Shown here piece after piece: positions 1 to 8,617 of a stretch of 18,665 nt of DNA; positions within the stretch are counted from its first letter, which is position 1, and every line of letters begins with the position of its first letter. The notes below the pieces were generated by a model that had not been told where the DNA came from, searched no databases, and was given only the letters and a program-made list of their open reading frames with translations. Both the position numbers and the translations under genes were made by a program. This stretch comes from JAVBMO01 sp031552355. Its GTDB lineage: Bacteria; Bacteroidota; Bacteroidia; Bacteroidales; P3. The DNA is taken from the NCBI GenBank assembly GCA_031552355.1, contig JAVBMO010000055.1:1-18665 (forward strand), read 5' to 3'.

Positions 1-1
1 T

Positions 2-1378
2 TTACTTTCCGATGCAGAACTTCCCAAAAATATTACCCAAAATTTCGTCATTAGACACTTCGCCAACAATACTTCCAATCTCGTGCAAAGCAGTGCGGAT
101 ATGTGTCATCAGAAGGTCGAAAGGAATGTCGTTTTCCATGCCTTCCTTTACCAAAAGCACATTTTCCAACGCTACTTTCATAGATTGATAATGGCGTACA
201 TTGCTTACCAAAATCCTGTCTTTTTCAAAATCAATTCCGGCTGCAGTATTTAGATGTTGTTTCAGTAAATTTATATTTTCTCGGTTTTTTGCCGAAATAA
301 AAAGTGTTTCAAAAGGCAAGCCGAGTTCCGTTTTATTTCCGGAAAGGTCTATTTTGTTGGCAACCAAAATTAATTTCTTCCCTAAAAAATCTATTTTTTG
401 CTGCAAATCGTCAATTTCCTGACGAAGGGAAGCTGTGTCGTTGCTGTCGAGCAAATACAAAATGATTGTCGATTTTTCGGCGCTTTTGTAGGAACGTTCA
501 ATTCCGTAATTTTCAATAATATCCGAAGAATTGCGGATTCCGGCCGTGTCGATAAAACGGAACAGCGTTCCCTTGATATTCAAAGTGTCTTCGATGGTAT
601 CGCGTGTGGTTCCGGGAATGTCAGAAACAATGGCGCGTTCTTCGTTCAATAAGGCATTCAGTAAAGTTGATTTTCCCACATTGGGTTTCCCTAAAATGGC
701 CACAGGAATCCCATTTTTTAAAGCATTGCCAAGGCTGAAAGTATCTATCAATTCTGTTAATTCGCTTTCCAGTGTTTCCAAAAGGACTTGCAATTCCGTG
801 CGGCTGGCAAATTCGACCTCTTCGTCCGAAAAATCTAACTCCAATTCCAACAATGACGCCAAATCGACAAATTTTCGCCGCAAGTCTTTTATTTTCAAGG
901 AATATCCGCCTTTGAGCTGTTCTACCGCCAAACGATGCGAACTTTTGGATTGCGAAGAAATCAAATCCGCCACGGCTTCTGTCTGCGACAAATCCATTTT
1001 GCCGTTCAAAAAAGCGCGCATGCTAAATTCCCCTGCTTCGGCCGGACGGGCGCCTTTTTCGCTCAAAACGTACAAAATCCGTTGCTGAATATAGGTAGAA
1101 CCATGACAAGCAATTTCCACAATATCTTGTCCGGTATAGGATTTGGGCGCTTTAAAAAATGTAATCACCACATCATCAATAAATTCTTCTTGAAAAAACA
1201 AACTCCCAAAATAGGCTTTGTTTGGCTGCGCCGAAAACAATTTTTGTTCGCCTTTTTTATTTTTGAACAAAGAATCTACCATTTCAAGTGCTTTGTCGCC
1301 CGAAATACGAATAAGAGAAATAGCCGACATTCCCGCCGGTGTCGATAATGCAAATATGGTGTCTGTAGTATTTAGCAT
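2..1378 (-). CDS. mnmE: tRNA uridine-5-carboxymethylaminomethyl(34) synthesis GTPase MnmE
   Basis: MnmE (TrmE) acts with MnmG to install the 5-carboxymethylaminomethyl group on wobble uridine 34 of certain tRNAs; it is a cytosolic, potassium-activated GTPase that also binds formyl-tetrahydrofolate. The 458-residue protein has the usual length and is complete. An N-terminal folate-binding domain occupies about 1-120 and a helical domain flanks an inserted G domain. G motifs are visible: P-loop GKPNVGKS at 230-237, GTTRD at 256-260, DTAG at 277-280, NKID at 341-344 and SAK at 362-364. The protein ends in the family's C-terminal CIGK (455-458), whose cysteine is functionally important. The ATG lies at 1376-1378 and the TAA touches the left edge. 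It is the last visible gene of a leftward run and lies 192 bases downstream of the YifB-like gene. Nothing odd is seen. Confidence 0.98.
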   Translation of the reverse strand: MLNTTDTIFALSTPAGMSAISLIRISGDKALEMVDSLFKNKKGEQKLFSAQPNKAYFGSLFFQEEFIDDVVITFFKAPKSYTGQDIVEIACHGSTYIQQRILYVLSEKGARPAEAGEFSMRAFLNGKMDLSQTEAVADLISSQSKSSHRLAVEQLKGGYSLKIKDLRRKFVDLASLLELELDFSDEEVEFASRTELQVLLETLESELTELIDTFSLGNALKNGIPVAILGKPNVGKSTLLNALLNEERAIVSDIPGTTRDTIEDTLNIKGTLFRFIDTAGIRNSSDIIENYGIERSYKSAEKSTIILYLLDSNDTASLRQEIDDLQQKIDFLGKKLILVANKIDLSGNKTELGLPFETLFISAKNRENINLLKQHLNTAAGIDFEKDRILVSNVRHYQSMKVALENVLLVKEGMENDIPFDLLMTHIRTALHEIGSIVGEVSNDEILGNIFGKFCIGK

Positions 1379-1517
1379 GATAAAAACTTTAAGAAGAAGG
1401 AATTATAAGTGCTCTATTAGATTTGATATACTTTTCCCAAATAAGATTCTAAATTTGAAGATTTGGCAATTTCTTTTAGACAGAATTCACAAAATTCACA
1501 TGTTTTTGGCTGTTTGT

Positions 1518-1544
1518 TCATCATTCATCGCTCATCATTCATCG
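1518..1544. repeat. Short tandem repeat, 13-base unit with 14-base period, two copies
   Basis: Two identical 13-base units (TCATCATTCATCG on the plus strand) lie at 1518-1530 and 1532-1544, separated by one base. They sit in the 192-base gap (1379-1570) between the YifB-like gene and mnmE, both read leftward. On the minus strand the unit reads as ATGA-rich low-complexity sequence, of the sort often found between genes in Bacteroidota genomes. No promoter with a convincing TAnnTTTG element was seen elsewhere in this gap, and no function can be assigned. Confidence 0.7.
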
Positions 1545-1570
1545 TTACAAAACATTTTCAACCAATGTTG

Positions 1571-3109
1571 TCATTTCCCCCAGTTTTCCCTGTCGAGGCT
1601 GCGAAAATGAATGGCTTCCGACAAATGCGAAGGCAAAATATCCGCACTTTGGTCAAGGTCGGCAATGGTGCGCGAAACCTTTAAAATACGGTCATAAGCA
1701 CGTGCCGAAAGTCCTAATTTTTGAGTGGCTGTTTTCAACAGATTTTTAGACGTTTCGTCAATCCGGCAAATTTCTGTCAGCAGTTTTGAAGGTATTTGCG
1801 AATTGGCATAAATTCCCGAAACCTCTTTGAAACGTTCTTCCTGTATTTGACGTGCGGCGATTACTCTTTTGCGAATTTCCTTGCTGCTTTCCGACGGTTT
1901 GTGATCTACCAGTTCCTTGAAATTTACAGGCACGACTTCCACATGCAAATCAATCCTGTCGAGCAAAGGGCCTGAAATTTTATTCAAATATTTGCCCACA
2001 GCCCCCGGCGGACAAGTACATTCGGTCGTCGGATGGTTATAAAATCCACAGGGACAAGGATTCATAGCGGCCACCAACATAAAATTGGCAGGATATTCTG
2101 TCGAAACTTTCGCTCTGGAAATCATTACTTTGCGGTCTTCCATCGGCTGACGCAAAACCTCCAAAACAGTACGTTTAAATTCAGGCAATTCATCGAGGAA
2201 AAGCACTCCATTGTGTGCCAACGATATTTCACCGGGTTGCGGAATGGTACCTCCGCCCACCAAAGCCACATCGGAAATGGTGTGGTGTGGCGAACGAAAC
2301 GGGCGCACAGAAATCAAAGAACTATGTTGGCGCACATTTCCGGCCACGGAATGTATTTTAGTAGTTTCCAACGCCTCGTGAAGATTCAACGGAGGAAGAA
2401 TTGAAGGCAACCGTTTGGCCAACATGGTTTTTCCTGAGCCCGGAGGGCCTATCAAAATAGCATTATGTCCACCGGCTGCTGCAATTTCCAAAGCCCGTTT
2501 GATATTTTGCTGCCCTTTGACTTCCGCAAAATCAAATTCGTAATTTTCTATTTCGGAAAGGAACGTTTCCCGCGCATTGATATAGAATTTTTCCAGTTCG
2601 CCTTCGCCATTAAAAAAATCTATAACTTCTTTTATATTTTCTGCCCCAAAAACATCCAATTTGGCAACAATGGCGCCTTCTTTGGCATTTTGTTTGGGGA
2701 CAATAATTCCCTTAAATCCTTGTTTTTGCGCTTCTATGGCTATCGGTAAAGTCCCTTTGATGGGTTGCAAACTTCCATCGAGGGAAAGTTCGCCCATGAT
2801 GATGTATTGTCCAACTTCTTCCGATTTAATTTGTTCCGAAGCGGCCAAAATACCTACAGCCAACGTCAAATCATAAGCCGAACCTTCTTTGCGGATGTCG
2901 GCCGGTGCCAAATTAATAACAATTTTTCTTCCGGGAATGCGGTATCCATTATATTTCAACGCTGATTCAATGCGCTGCTGGCTTTCTTTCACTGCGCTGT
3001 CGGGCAAGCCTACCAAAGTAAAATTTACCCCCTGATCTACGCTCACTTCAACGGTAATTGTTATTGCGTTTACACCATAAATAGCACTTCCATAGGTCTT
3101 TACAAGCAT
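1571..3109 (-). CDS. YifB/ComM-family Mg-chelatase-like AAA+ ATPase
   Basis: This protein belongs to the YifB/ComM family. ComM is a hexameric helicase that promotes branch migration during natural transformation; in many non-competent bacteria the role is unclear. The 512-residue length is typical. An N-terminal ChlI/Lon-protease-like S5 domain spans about 20-140 and carries the family phrase VGLPDSAVKES near 33-43. The AAA+ core has Walker A GPPGSGKT (221-228), Walker B LFLDE (303-307), and sensor/arginine motif LLDRIDL (382-388). A cysteine cluster (C352, C354, C364, C366) of the family's CPCG type follows Walker B. The C-terminal LSARAYDRILKVSRTIADL segment (467-485) is diagnostic. The ATG (3107-3109) starts three bases after the DUF4296 stop, so the two are probably cotranscribed and perhaps translationally coupled. 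Confidence 0.95.
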   Translation of the reverse strand: MLVKTYGSAIYGVNAITITVEVSVDQGVNFTLVGLPDSAVKESQQRIESALKYNGYRIPGRKIVINLAPADIRKEGSAYDLTLAVGILAASEQIKSEEVGQYIIMGELSLDGSLQPIKGTLPIAIEAQKQGFKGIIVPKQNAKEGAIVAKLDVFGAENIKEVIDFFNGEGELEKFYINARETFLSEIENYEFDFAEVKGQQNIKRALEIAAAGGHNAILIGPPGSGKTMLAKRLPSILPPLNLHEALETTKIHSVAGNVRQHSSLISVRPFRSPHHTISDVALVGGGTIPQPGEISLAHNGVLFLDELPEFKRTVLEVLRQPMEDRKVMISRAKVSTEYPANFMLVAAMNPCPCGFYNHPTTECTCPPGAVGKYLNKISGPLLDRIDLHVEVVPVNFKELVDHKPSESSKEIRKRVIAARQIQEERFKEVSGIYANSQIPSKLLTEICRIDETSKNLLKTATQKLGLSARAYDRILKVSRTIADLDQSADILPSHLSEAIHFRSLDRENWGK

Positions 3110-3112
3110 GGC

Positions 3113-3430
3113 TCAAAGGTATAATTTCTCTAATACTTTTTCGTAAATTTTATCGGCTTTTTCAAGGTCGTGGCAGTAATAGTCGTAACTTTTGTTAAAT
3201 TGTTCTTCTGTTACTCCATGTTTTTTGAAAACTTCCTGATAATAATTCTTCATTTCATCTACTTTCAATGGGGTTCCTTCTTGACGAACAGAAGACTCCA
3301 CCAAGTAACAATCTGTAAGAATTTCAACCATTTGTTTTTCGGGCAAAAGAAAATCCGGCTCTTGCTTGTTTGCACAAGAAATGCAAAATATAAAAGCGGC
3401 AAAACAATAAAAAATTATTTTTTTGAACAT
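3113..3430 (-). CDS. DUF4296 domain-containing lipoprotein
   Basis: A 105-residue predicted lipoprotein of the DUF4296 family, found mostly in Bacteroidota; its function is not known. Residues 1-18 form a signal peptide with a lipobox ending at Cys19 (FCISC), so the mature protein should be anchored to a membrane by a lipidated cysteine. The rest is charged and mostly helical, and contains the pattern typical of the family: an MVEILTDCYLVES segment near 34-46, then YYQEVFKKHGVTEEQF near 63-78, and an LEKLYL end. It lies directly upstream of the YifB-like gene with only three bases between stop and start. A candidate -7 element sits shortly upstream. Family assignment rests on recalled patterns rather than a search. 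Confidence 0.8.
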   Translation of the reverse strand: MFKKIIFYCFAAFIFCISCANKQEPDFLLPEKQMVEILTDCYLVESSVRQEGTPLKVDEMKNYYQEVFKKHGVTEEQFNKSYDYYCHDLEKADKIYEKVLEKLYL

Positions 3431-3453
3431 GTAATCAGTTTAGTCTTAGACTA

Positions 3454-3461
3454 CAAAAATA
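3454..3461 (-). promoter_or_regulatory. Candidate Bacteroidota -7 element for DUF4296-yifB
   Basis: On the minus strand this reads TATTTTTG, a match to the TAnnTTTG -7 consensus of the Bacteroidota primary sigma factor. It lies about 24 bases before the DUF4296 ATG. No good TTTG -33 element was found at the right spacing, so the call is tentative. It would give the DUF4296-yifB pair a promoter separate from that of the WecA-like gene. Confidence 0.35.
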
Positions 3462-3501
3462 GAGATTTTTTTGCAGAAAGGACACTTTTGCAGTATTTTT
3501 A

Positions 3502-4623
3502 TTACAAAAACCGTCTCCGCGTTTTTTGTCTTCCGCCATCTAACCGATACATTCTGATAGCTCTTTCAATGAAAAGAGTGAAAGCAAGTGCAATGAAAAG
3601 TTCTACAAAAACAATTCTGTAAAAGCCGTAGTTTCTCATCAGAACGGCAACCACAATGAATACTACTGTCAAAAGGATTAAAACGGCAGAAGCGCTTTTG
3701 TGCGCAAACCCCAATTCCAAAAGTTTGTGGTGCAAATGGTTTTTGTCCGGCCTGAAAGGCGATTTTTTGTTGAAGATACGAATAGCGAAAACACGCGCCG
3801 TATCGAATAAAGGCAACATAAGAACACCTATTGTAATGGCAGGTGAATATGGCAAATAAAAAACATCATCTCTTGGAATAATATTGGCTTGATTAAATTC
3901 AATGGCCATCACTGAAATCAAAAATCCAAGAAGCAAAGCCCCTGTGTCGCCCATAAAAAGTTTGAACCGGACTCCCCAAACATTGAAAATGAAAAAAGGA
4001 ATCAGAGCGCCGCAAAGGGCAAAACATAGTATGTAAAAGGGTTCATCGCCAATGGCATAGAAATACAATCCAAAGAAAAGACTGATGACAAAATTGACCC
4101 CCGAAGCCAAACCATCAATACCGTCAATCAGATTCATACAGTTGATAATTCCCACCATGATAAGGATGGTCAAAGGAAGGCTTATTAGATAATGTATTTC
4201 GTGGATTCCAAAAAAACCGTGTAAATCAGTGAGTCTCACATCGCCAAAAAAAACAAGTGTTGCCACAATAGCAAACTCATTTATCAATTTTTTCCGGGGC
4301 GAAATGGTCAACATGTCGTCATAAAACCCAATGGCAACCATAAAAAAACTGCCAAACAAAATATATTGAAGTTTCGAGAAATTTTCGGGCGAAACAAAAA
4401 TAAATGCACTGGCAATGAAGCCCACAAAAATGGATAAACCTCCTAAATTGGGGACACTTCCGGCATGCGAAGTCCTTACACTTGGTTTGTCAACCAAATT
4501 CTTTTTACGGGCAATCATTACCGCAATGGGAAGCACATAAAAAGACACCAAAAAAGCAACAAGAGGAGCAAAAAGAACATTAAACTGGTAAAAAGAATTC
4601 CTCAGAAGAGTTGCTACTTCCAT
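3502..4623 (-). CDS. WecA/TagO-like undecaprenyl-phosphate sugar-1-phosphate transferase
   Basis: A polytopic inner-membrane glycosyltransferase of family 4 (MraY/WecA/TagO). Such enzymes move a HexNAc-1-phosphate from a UDP-sugar to undecaprenyl phosphate, the first step in making O-antigen, enterobacterial-common-antigen-like or other envelope polysaccharides. From the chosen ATG (4621-4623) it has 373 residues and about ten hydrophobic segments. Family motifs are in order: the DDM motif (102-104), NLIDGIDG (164-171), FMGDTGA (223-229) and HLHH (296-299). The HLHH form fits WecA/TagO better than MraY. The frame is open upstream to a GTG at 4698, but this would add 25 residues without family similarity, so the internal ATG is preferred. 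The exact sugar cannot be told. It diverges from the histidine kinase gene. Confidence 0.9.
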   Translation of the reverse strand: MEVATLLRNSFYQFNVLFAPLVAFLVSFYVLPIAVMIARKKNLVDKPSVRTSHAGSVPNLGGLSIFVGFIASAFIFVSPENFSKLQYILFGSFFMVAIGFYDDMLTISPRKKLINEFAIVATLVFFGDVRLTDLHGFFGIHEIHYLISLPLTILIMVGIINCMNLIDGIDGLASGVNFVISLFFGLYFYAIGDEPFYILCFALCGALIPFFIFNVWGVRFKLFMGDTGALLLGFLISVMAIEFNQANIIPRDDVFYLPYSPAITIGVLMLPLFDTARVFAIRIFNKKSPFRPDKNHLHHKLLELGFAHKSASAVLILLTVVFIVVAVLMRNYGFYRIVFVELFIALAFTLFIERAIRMYRLDGGRQKTRRRFL

Positions 4624-4673
4624 GATTTTTTTGTTACGATAAATAAAATTATAACAACCTGTAAAAAACTGAA

Positions 4674-4681
4674 CAAAAATA
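4674..4681 (-). promoter_or_regulatory. Candidate -7 element for the WecA-like gene
   Basis: The minus strand reads TATTTTTG, matching TAnnTTTG, about 50 bases before the preferred ATG at 4623. If this is the promoter, the longer GTG-initiated reading from 4698 would begin upstream of transcription, which supports the shorter start. No clear -33 element was found. Confidence 0.35.
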
Positions 4682-4685
4682 ATGG

Positions 4686-4693
4686 TATCTTTG
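4686..4693 (+). promoter_or_regulatory. Candidate -7 element for the histidine kinase gene
   Basis: TATCTTTG on the plus strand matches TAnnTTTG and lies 73 bases before the kinase ATG at 4766. It nearly abuts the oppositely oriented candidate element at 4674-4681, so the two divergent promoters may compete. The -33 element is not evident. Confidence 0.35.
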
Positions 4694-4765
4694 TTCACTT
4701 TTTAAGTAATTTATCCTTTTGGTAAGAAAAGGTTAAAATTATTGCAAAGTTATAAAATAATCTTC

Positions 4766-6058
4766 ATGAATCCCGAACTTGAGAAAATAAAGACACAAAA
4801 AAGAGTAAAAAAGCTGCTTCTCCGCACGTTACTTTTCCTAATGCTTTTTTCTTCCTTTTTCCTGATTTCTTCCCAAGTGAAATTTCTTCAGTCTTATTCA
4901 AAAATTGAAGAATCTTTTTTCCGCCTAAAGCTTTTTGACGCCATCAAAGAAGTAAAATTTATTACGGAAGGGCAACGACAAAAAATTGATGCAAATCCTG
5001 ATACATTTCCTATCTATTTTGACAAAGAACTCAGGAATGTGTTGGCAAAAAACGGCATTTCGGAAATGCCTGTATACAAATTGCAGGTTGTTTCTTCTAA
5101 AAAAATCCTTTGCACAAATGATAAAGGTATTTACAAAAAAGATCTATTGGAGTCAGAATATATTTTTATTGACAAATCACCCAATTTGATGCCAAATGAG
5201 GAACTTTCGTTGGTTTTATATTTCCCCAAAAAGCAAGACCTTTTAACCAAAGAAAGCCGAACACATCTTATTCTTTCAGCTATTTTCATCATTATCATAT
5301 CCAGCGGGTTTGTTTATGCTATTCATATCATTTTCAAACAAAAGCACCTTTCCAAAATGAAAAATGATTTCATTGACAATATTACTCATGAAATCAAAAC
5401 GCCTATTTCTACAATTTCTTTAGTTTGCGAAATTTTGTCTGACAGTAAAACCACCAAGCCTTTCCCTCAGGAGCAATACCTCAAAATTATTGCCGATGAA
5501 AATAAACGCCTTCAAAATATGGTTGAACAATTGTTGCAACAAGCAAAATTAGAAGAAGGCAGTCTGTCGCTCAGTTTGGAAGAAATAGATATGCACGAAA
5601 TTATTCAGAAAGCGGTCAAAACGGTAGAATTGAGTATAGAACACAGAAATGGGAAAATCTATCAAAATTTGGAAGCAGAAAAAGCTTTTGTTTTTGGTGA
5701 CAAAATCCACCTAACAAATGTGATTTACAATTTGTTAGATAATGCAAGCAAATATTCTGAAAATGCGCCGATAATCAACATCGGTACAAAAAATATAGAC
5801 TCTAGAATTGTCATTTGCGTTGAAGACAATGGAATAGGTATTAGTAAACATGATCAGGATAAGATTTTTGAAAAATTTTACCGTGTATCTACCGGAAATG
5901 TCCACAATGTGAAGGGCTATGGCATTGGTCTGAGCTATGTAAAACAAATTATTGCTTTGCACAAAGGTTCAATTTCCTTGAAAAGCGAACTTAAAAAAGG
6001 TTCTGTTTTTTGTATCTATTTGCCTGTCAGCACAAAAGAAATACAGAAAAAATCATAG
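4766..6058 (+). CDS. Membrane-bound sensor histidine kinase, orphan
   Basis: A 430-residue sensor kinase of two-component systems. TM1 (about 17-37) and TM2 (about 166-190) enclose a roughly 125-residue periplasmic sensor region with no recognised fold. The cytoplasmic part begins with a HisKA domain whose H-box NITHEIKTP carries the phospho-accepting His208. A HATPase domain follows with N-box NLLDNASKY (322-330), G1 DNGIGIS (354-360), F-box near FEKFYR (368-373) and G2 GYGIGLS (384-390). All catalytic motifs are intact. The frame opens at a TTG at 4742, but the ATG at 4766 is the plausible start. No response regulator lies beside it, so its partner is elsewhere. It sits between two cell-envelope sugar loci; whether it controls them is inference only. 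Confidence 0.93.
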   Translation: MNPELEKIKTQKRVKKLLLRTLLFLMLFSSFFLISSQVKFLQSYSKIEESFFRLKLFDAIKEVKFITEGQRQKIDANPDTFPIYFDKELRNVLAKNGISEMPVYKLQVVSSKKILCTNDKGIYKKDLLESEYIFIDKSPNLMPNEELSLVLYFPKKQDLLTKESRTHLILSAIFIIIISSGFVYAIHIIFKQKHLSKMKNDFIDNITHEIKTPISTISLVCEILSDSKTTKPFPQEQYLKIIADENKRLQNMVEQLLQQAKLEEGSLSLSLEEIDMHEIIQKAVKTVELSIEHRNGKIYQNLEAEKAFVFGDKIHLTNVIYNLLDNASKYSENAPIINIGTKNIDSRIVICVEDNGIGISKHDQDKIFEKFYRVSTGNVHNVKGYGIGLSYVKQIIALHKGSISLKSELKKGSVFCIYLPVSTKEIQKKS

Positions 6059-6063
6059 AATTC

Positions 6064-6094
6064 TTGTGATGTTCACAAAAAAAAACGAACTTTG
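6064..6094 (+). promoter_or_regulatory. Candidate promoter of the ugd-uxs unit
   Basis: A TTG (6064-6066) and GAACTTTG (6087-6094) are separated by 20 bases, close to the TTTG-N(19-20)-TAnnTTTG arrangement of Bacteroidota promoters, though the TA of the -7 box is GA. Downstream, a 7-bp inverted repeat (6106-6112 with 6120-6126) could form a leader hairpin before the ATG at 6163. Confidence 0.35.
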
Positions 6095-6162
6095 CAAGCC
6101 TATGAAAACCTATTTTTAGTAGGTTTGAAAATAGAACCTCTTTCTTAAAATAAAAATCAAAA

Positions 6163-7479
6163 ATGAAAATAGCAATTGTAGGAACTGGATACGTGGGTTT
6201 GGTTACCGGAACATGCTTTGCCGAGGTAGGTATTGATGTTACTTGTGTAGATATTGACGAAAAGAAAATAGAAAACCTGAAAAAGGGAATTATTCCTATT
6301 TATGAACCCGGGTTAGAAGAGCTTGTACTGAACACCGTGCAGGCAGGAAGACTTCATTTTACAACACAATTAACAGATTGTTTGGATGAGGCCGAAGTTA
6401 TTTTTTCGGCCGTTGGAACTCCGCCAGGCGAGGACGGAAGCGCCGATTTGAAATATGTGTTGGATGTGGCCAGAACTGTAGGAAAGCACATGACAAAATA
6501 TGTGTTGGTCGTAACTAAAAGCACTGTGCCTGTGGGAACCGCGCAAAAAGTACGTAACGCCATTCAGGAAGAATTGGATAAACGAGGCCTCGCCATACCT
6601 TTCGATGTGGCGTCAAATCCTGAATTTTTGAAAGAAGGGGCTGCCGTTCGCGATTTCATGTATCCCGAGCGCGTGGTTGTTGGCGTTGAATCCCAAAAAG
6701 CGGAAGATATTCTGAGAAAACTTTACCATCCGTTTTTGTTAAATAATTTCCCTGTTGTTTTTATGGACATCCCCTCCGCAGAAATGACCAAATACGCTGC
6801 CAATGCCATGTTGGCAACACGCATAAGCTTTATGAACGATATTGCCAATTTGTGCGAAATTGTTGGCGCAGATGTAAATATGGTACGTCAGGGAATTGGT
6901 TCCGACAGCCGCATTGGAAGCAAGTTTTTGTATCCCGGCTGTGGTTATGGCGGGTCGTGTTTCCCAAAAGATGTGAAAGCTTTGGCGAAAACCGCCCGTG
7001 AAAACGGTTATCAATTGCGGGTTATCGAAGCAGTGGAAGAAGTCAATGAGCTTCAAAAGAAGGTTCTTTTCAAAAAACTCTCTGCATTTTACAATGGCGA
7101 TTTGACAGGAAAAACCATTGCCCTTTGGGGACTTTCTTTCAAACCCGAAACCGACGACATGCGCGAAGCTCCGGCATTGTCATTGATTGACAGTTTGCTG
7201 GATGCAGGCGCCAAAGTAAAAGCTTACGATCCTGTTGCCATTCCCGAAGCGAAACACCGTATTGGCGACAGCATAGAGTACAGTGAAAACATGTACGATG
7301 CCGTTAAAAATGCCGATGCTCTTTTGTTGGTTACCGAATGGAAAGAATTCCGTATTCCCGATTGGAATTTAGTAAAAACAAGCTTGAAAAAACCGTTGGT
7401 AATTGACGGCCGCAATATTTACAGCAAGCAAGAAATGGAAGAAGCAGGTTTTAAATACATGTGTATAGGAAGAAAATAA
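6163..7479 (+). CDS. ugd: UDP-glucose 6-dehydrogenase
   Basis: Cytosolic NAD-dependent enzyme that oxidises UDP-glucose twice to UDP-glucuronate, a precursor for surface polysaccharides. The 438-residue protein has an N-terminal Rossmann fold starting with GTGYVGLVTG (7-16), the conserved SNPEFLKEG segment (151-159), and the catalytic cysteine C266 within GGSCFPKD (263-270). The C-terminal UDP-binding domain includes the KPETDD-type segment common to the family. Its stop is one base before the start of the decarboxylase gene, which uses its product, so the two form a pathway operon. The length is normal and nothing is missing. Confidence 0.97.
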   Translation: MKIAIVGTGYVGLVTGTCFAEVGIDVTCVDIDEKKIENLKKGIIPIYEPGLEELVLNTVQAGRLHFTTQLTDCLDEAEVIFSAVGTPPGEDGSADLKYVLDVARTVGKHMTKYVLVVTKSTVPVGTAQKVRNAIQEELDKRGLAIPFDVASNPEFLKEGAAVRDFMYPERVVVGVESQKAEDILRKLYHPFLLNNFPVVFMDIPSAEMTKYAANAMLATRISFMNDIANLCEIVGADVNMVRQGIGSDSRIGSKFLYPGCGYGGSCFPKDVKALAKTARENGYQLRVIEAVEEVNELQKKVLFKKLSAFYNGDLTGKTIALWGLSFKPETDDMREAPALSLIDSLLDAGAKVKAYDPVAIPEAKHRIGDSIEYSENMYDAVKNADALLLVTEWKEFRIPDWNLVKTSLKKPLVIDGRNIYSKQEMEEAGFKYMCIGRK

Positions 7480-7480
7480 T

Positions 7481-8419
7481 ATGACACGAAAAAGAATTTT
7501 GGTTACTGGTGGTGCCGGATTTTTAGGCTCACACCTTTGTGAAAGGCTTTTGAAAGATGGCCATGATGTTATCTGCATGGATAACTATTTTACCGGAAGA
7601 AAAGAAAATATTGTTCATCTACTTGGTAATCATTTTTTTGAATTGGTACGGCATGATGTTACCTCACCTTATTTTGCAGAAGTTGACCAAATTTATAATT
7701 TGGCTTGTCCTGCCTCACCCATTCATTATCAATACAATCCCATTAAAACGGTAAAAACCTCCGTGATGGGCGCCATTAATATGTTGGGGTTGGCAAAACG
7801 TGTAAGAGCCACCATTTTGCAAGCTTCTACAAGTGAAGTTTATGGCGACCCTACGGTTCATCCTCAACAGGAATCTTACTGGGGAAATGTGAATCCCATT
7901 GGAATCCGTTCCTGCTACGATGAAGGAAAACGTTGCGCTGAAACCTTGTTTATGGATTATCACCGCCAAAACGATGTGGATATAAAAATTGTCCGTATTT
8001 TTAATACTTACGGACCACGTATGCATCCCAACGATGGTCGTGTGGTTTCCAATTTCATAATGCAAGCGCTGAAGGGCGAAGATATTACCATTTACGGCGA
8101 CGGAAGTCAAACCCGTTCATTTCAATATGTCGATGATTTGGTGGAAGCCATGGTTCGCATGATGAATACACCAAAAGGTTTTGTAGGACCTGTAAACACA
8201 GGAAATCCTAATGAATTTACCATTTTGGAATTGGCTGAAAAAGTAATAGAATTGACCAATTCTTCTTCAAAAATCATTCGAATGCCACTCCCCTCTGATG
8301 ACCCTAAACAACGCCAGCCGGATATTTCTTTGGCAAAAGAAGTCCTGAAATGGGAACCTAAAATCCAACTGAACGAAGGCTTGGTAAAAACGATAGAATA
8401 CTTTAAAAAATATTGTTGA
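7481..8419 (+). CDS. UDP-glucuronate decarboxylase (UDP-xylose synthase)
   Basis: An extended short-chain dehydrogenase/reductase that oxidises, decarboxylates and re-reduces UDP-glucuronate to UDP-xylose. The 312-residue protein has the NAD-binding GGAGFLGSHL (10-19), the UXS-type phrase NLACPASP (73-80), the ASTSEVYGD active-site strand (115-123) and the catalytic pair Tyr146 and Lys150 in SCYDEGK. The PRMHPNDGRVVSNF region, also typical of UXS, follows in the middle. Dedicated UDP-glucuronate decarboxylases differ from 4-epimerases by these phrases, and the upstream dehydrogenase supplies the substrate. The stop codon overlaps the base of the terminator stem. Confidence 0.95.
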   Translation: MTRKRILVTGGAGFLGSHLCERLLKDGHDVICMDNYFTGRKENIVHLLGNHFFELVRHDVTSPYFAEVDQIYNLACPASPIHYQYNPIKTVKTSVMGAINMLGLAKRVRATILQASTSEVYGDPTVHPQQESYWGNVNPIGIRSCYDEGKRCAETLFMDYHRQNDVDIKIVRIFNTYGPRMHPNDGRVVSNFIMQALKGEDITIYGDGSQTRSFQYVDDLVEAMVRMMNTPKGFVGPVNTGNPNEFTILELAEKVIELTNSSSKIIRMPLPSDDPKQRQPDISLAKEVLKWEPKIQLNEGLVKTIEYFKKYC

Positions 8420-8468
8420 AAAGAAAAGGCTGAATTTTTGAAAAAATTCAGCCTTTTCTTTTCTATCT
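8418..8468 (+). terminator. Intrinsic terminator after the ugd-uxs unit
   Basis: A near-perfect inverted repeat pairs 8418-8438 with 8443-8463, giving about 21 base pairs around a four-base loop, with GGCTGAA/TTCAGCC at its core. The right arm is T-rich and is followed by more T's. The A-rich left arm means it could also work on the other strand. It begins inside the decarboxylase stop codon. Confidence 0.9.
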
Positions 8469-8526
8469 TTCTAAAATCGTCATGATTAAAATTCTAATAA
8501 AATAGTATTTATTTCGGAAAGACTTG

Positions 8527-8534
8527 TATCTTTG
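8527..8534 (+). promoter_or_regulatory. Candidate -7 element for the small secreted protein gene
   Basis: TATCTTTG matches TAnnTTTG and lies between the strong terminator (ending near 8468) and the ATG at 8618, predicting a leader of roughly 80 bases. No convincing -33 TTTG was seen. The rest of the 8469-8617 gap shows nothing I recognise. Confidence 0.4.
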
Positions 8535-8617
8535 GCTCAGAAAATACCCAGTGGACAAAATGTACTTGATTTACTGATATTGTTGAATATTCGTTTTATA
8601 TACAAATTTTAATCCGT

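Noticed and set aside
531..1088. A 185-codon open frame on the plus strand opposite mnmE
   Set aside because: It is the antisense shadow of a complete and well-conserved mnmE; its translation is low-complexity and resembles no family.
4624..4698. N-terminal extension of the WecA-like protein from a GTG at 4698
   Set aside because: The added 25 residues do not resemble the family start, and candidate promoter elements lie inside the extension.
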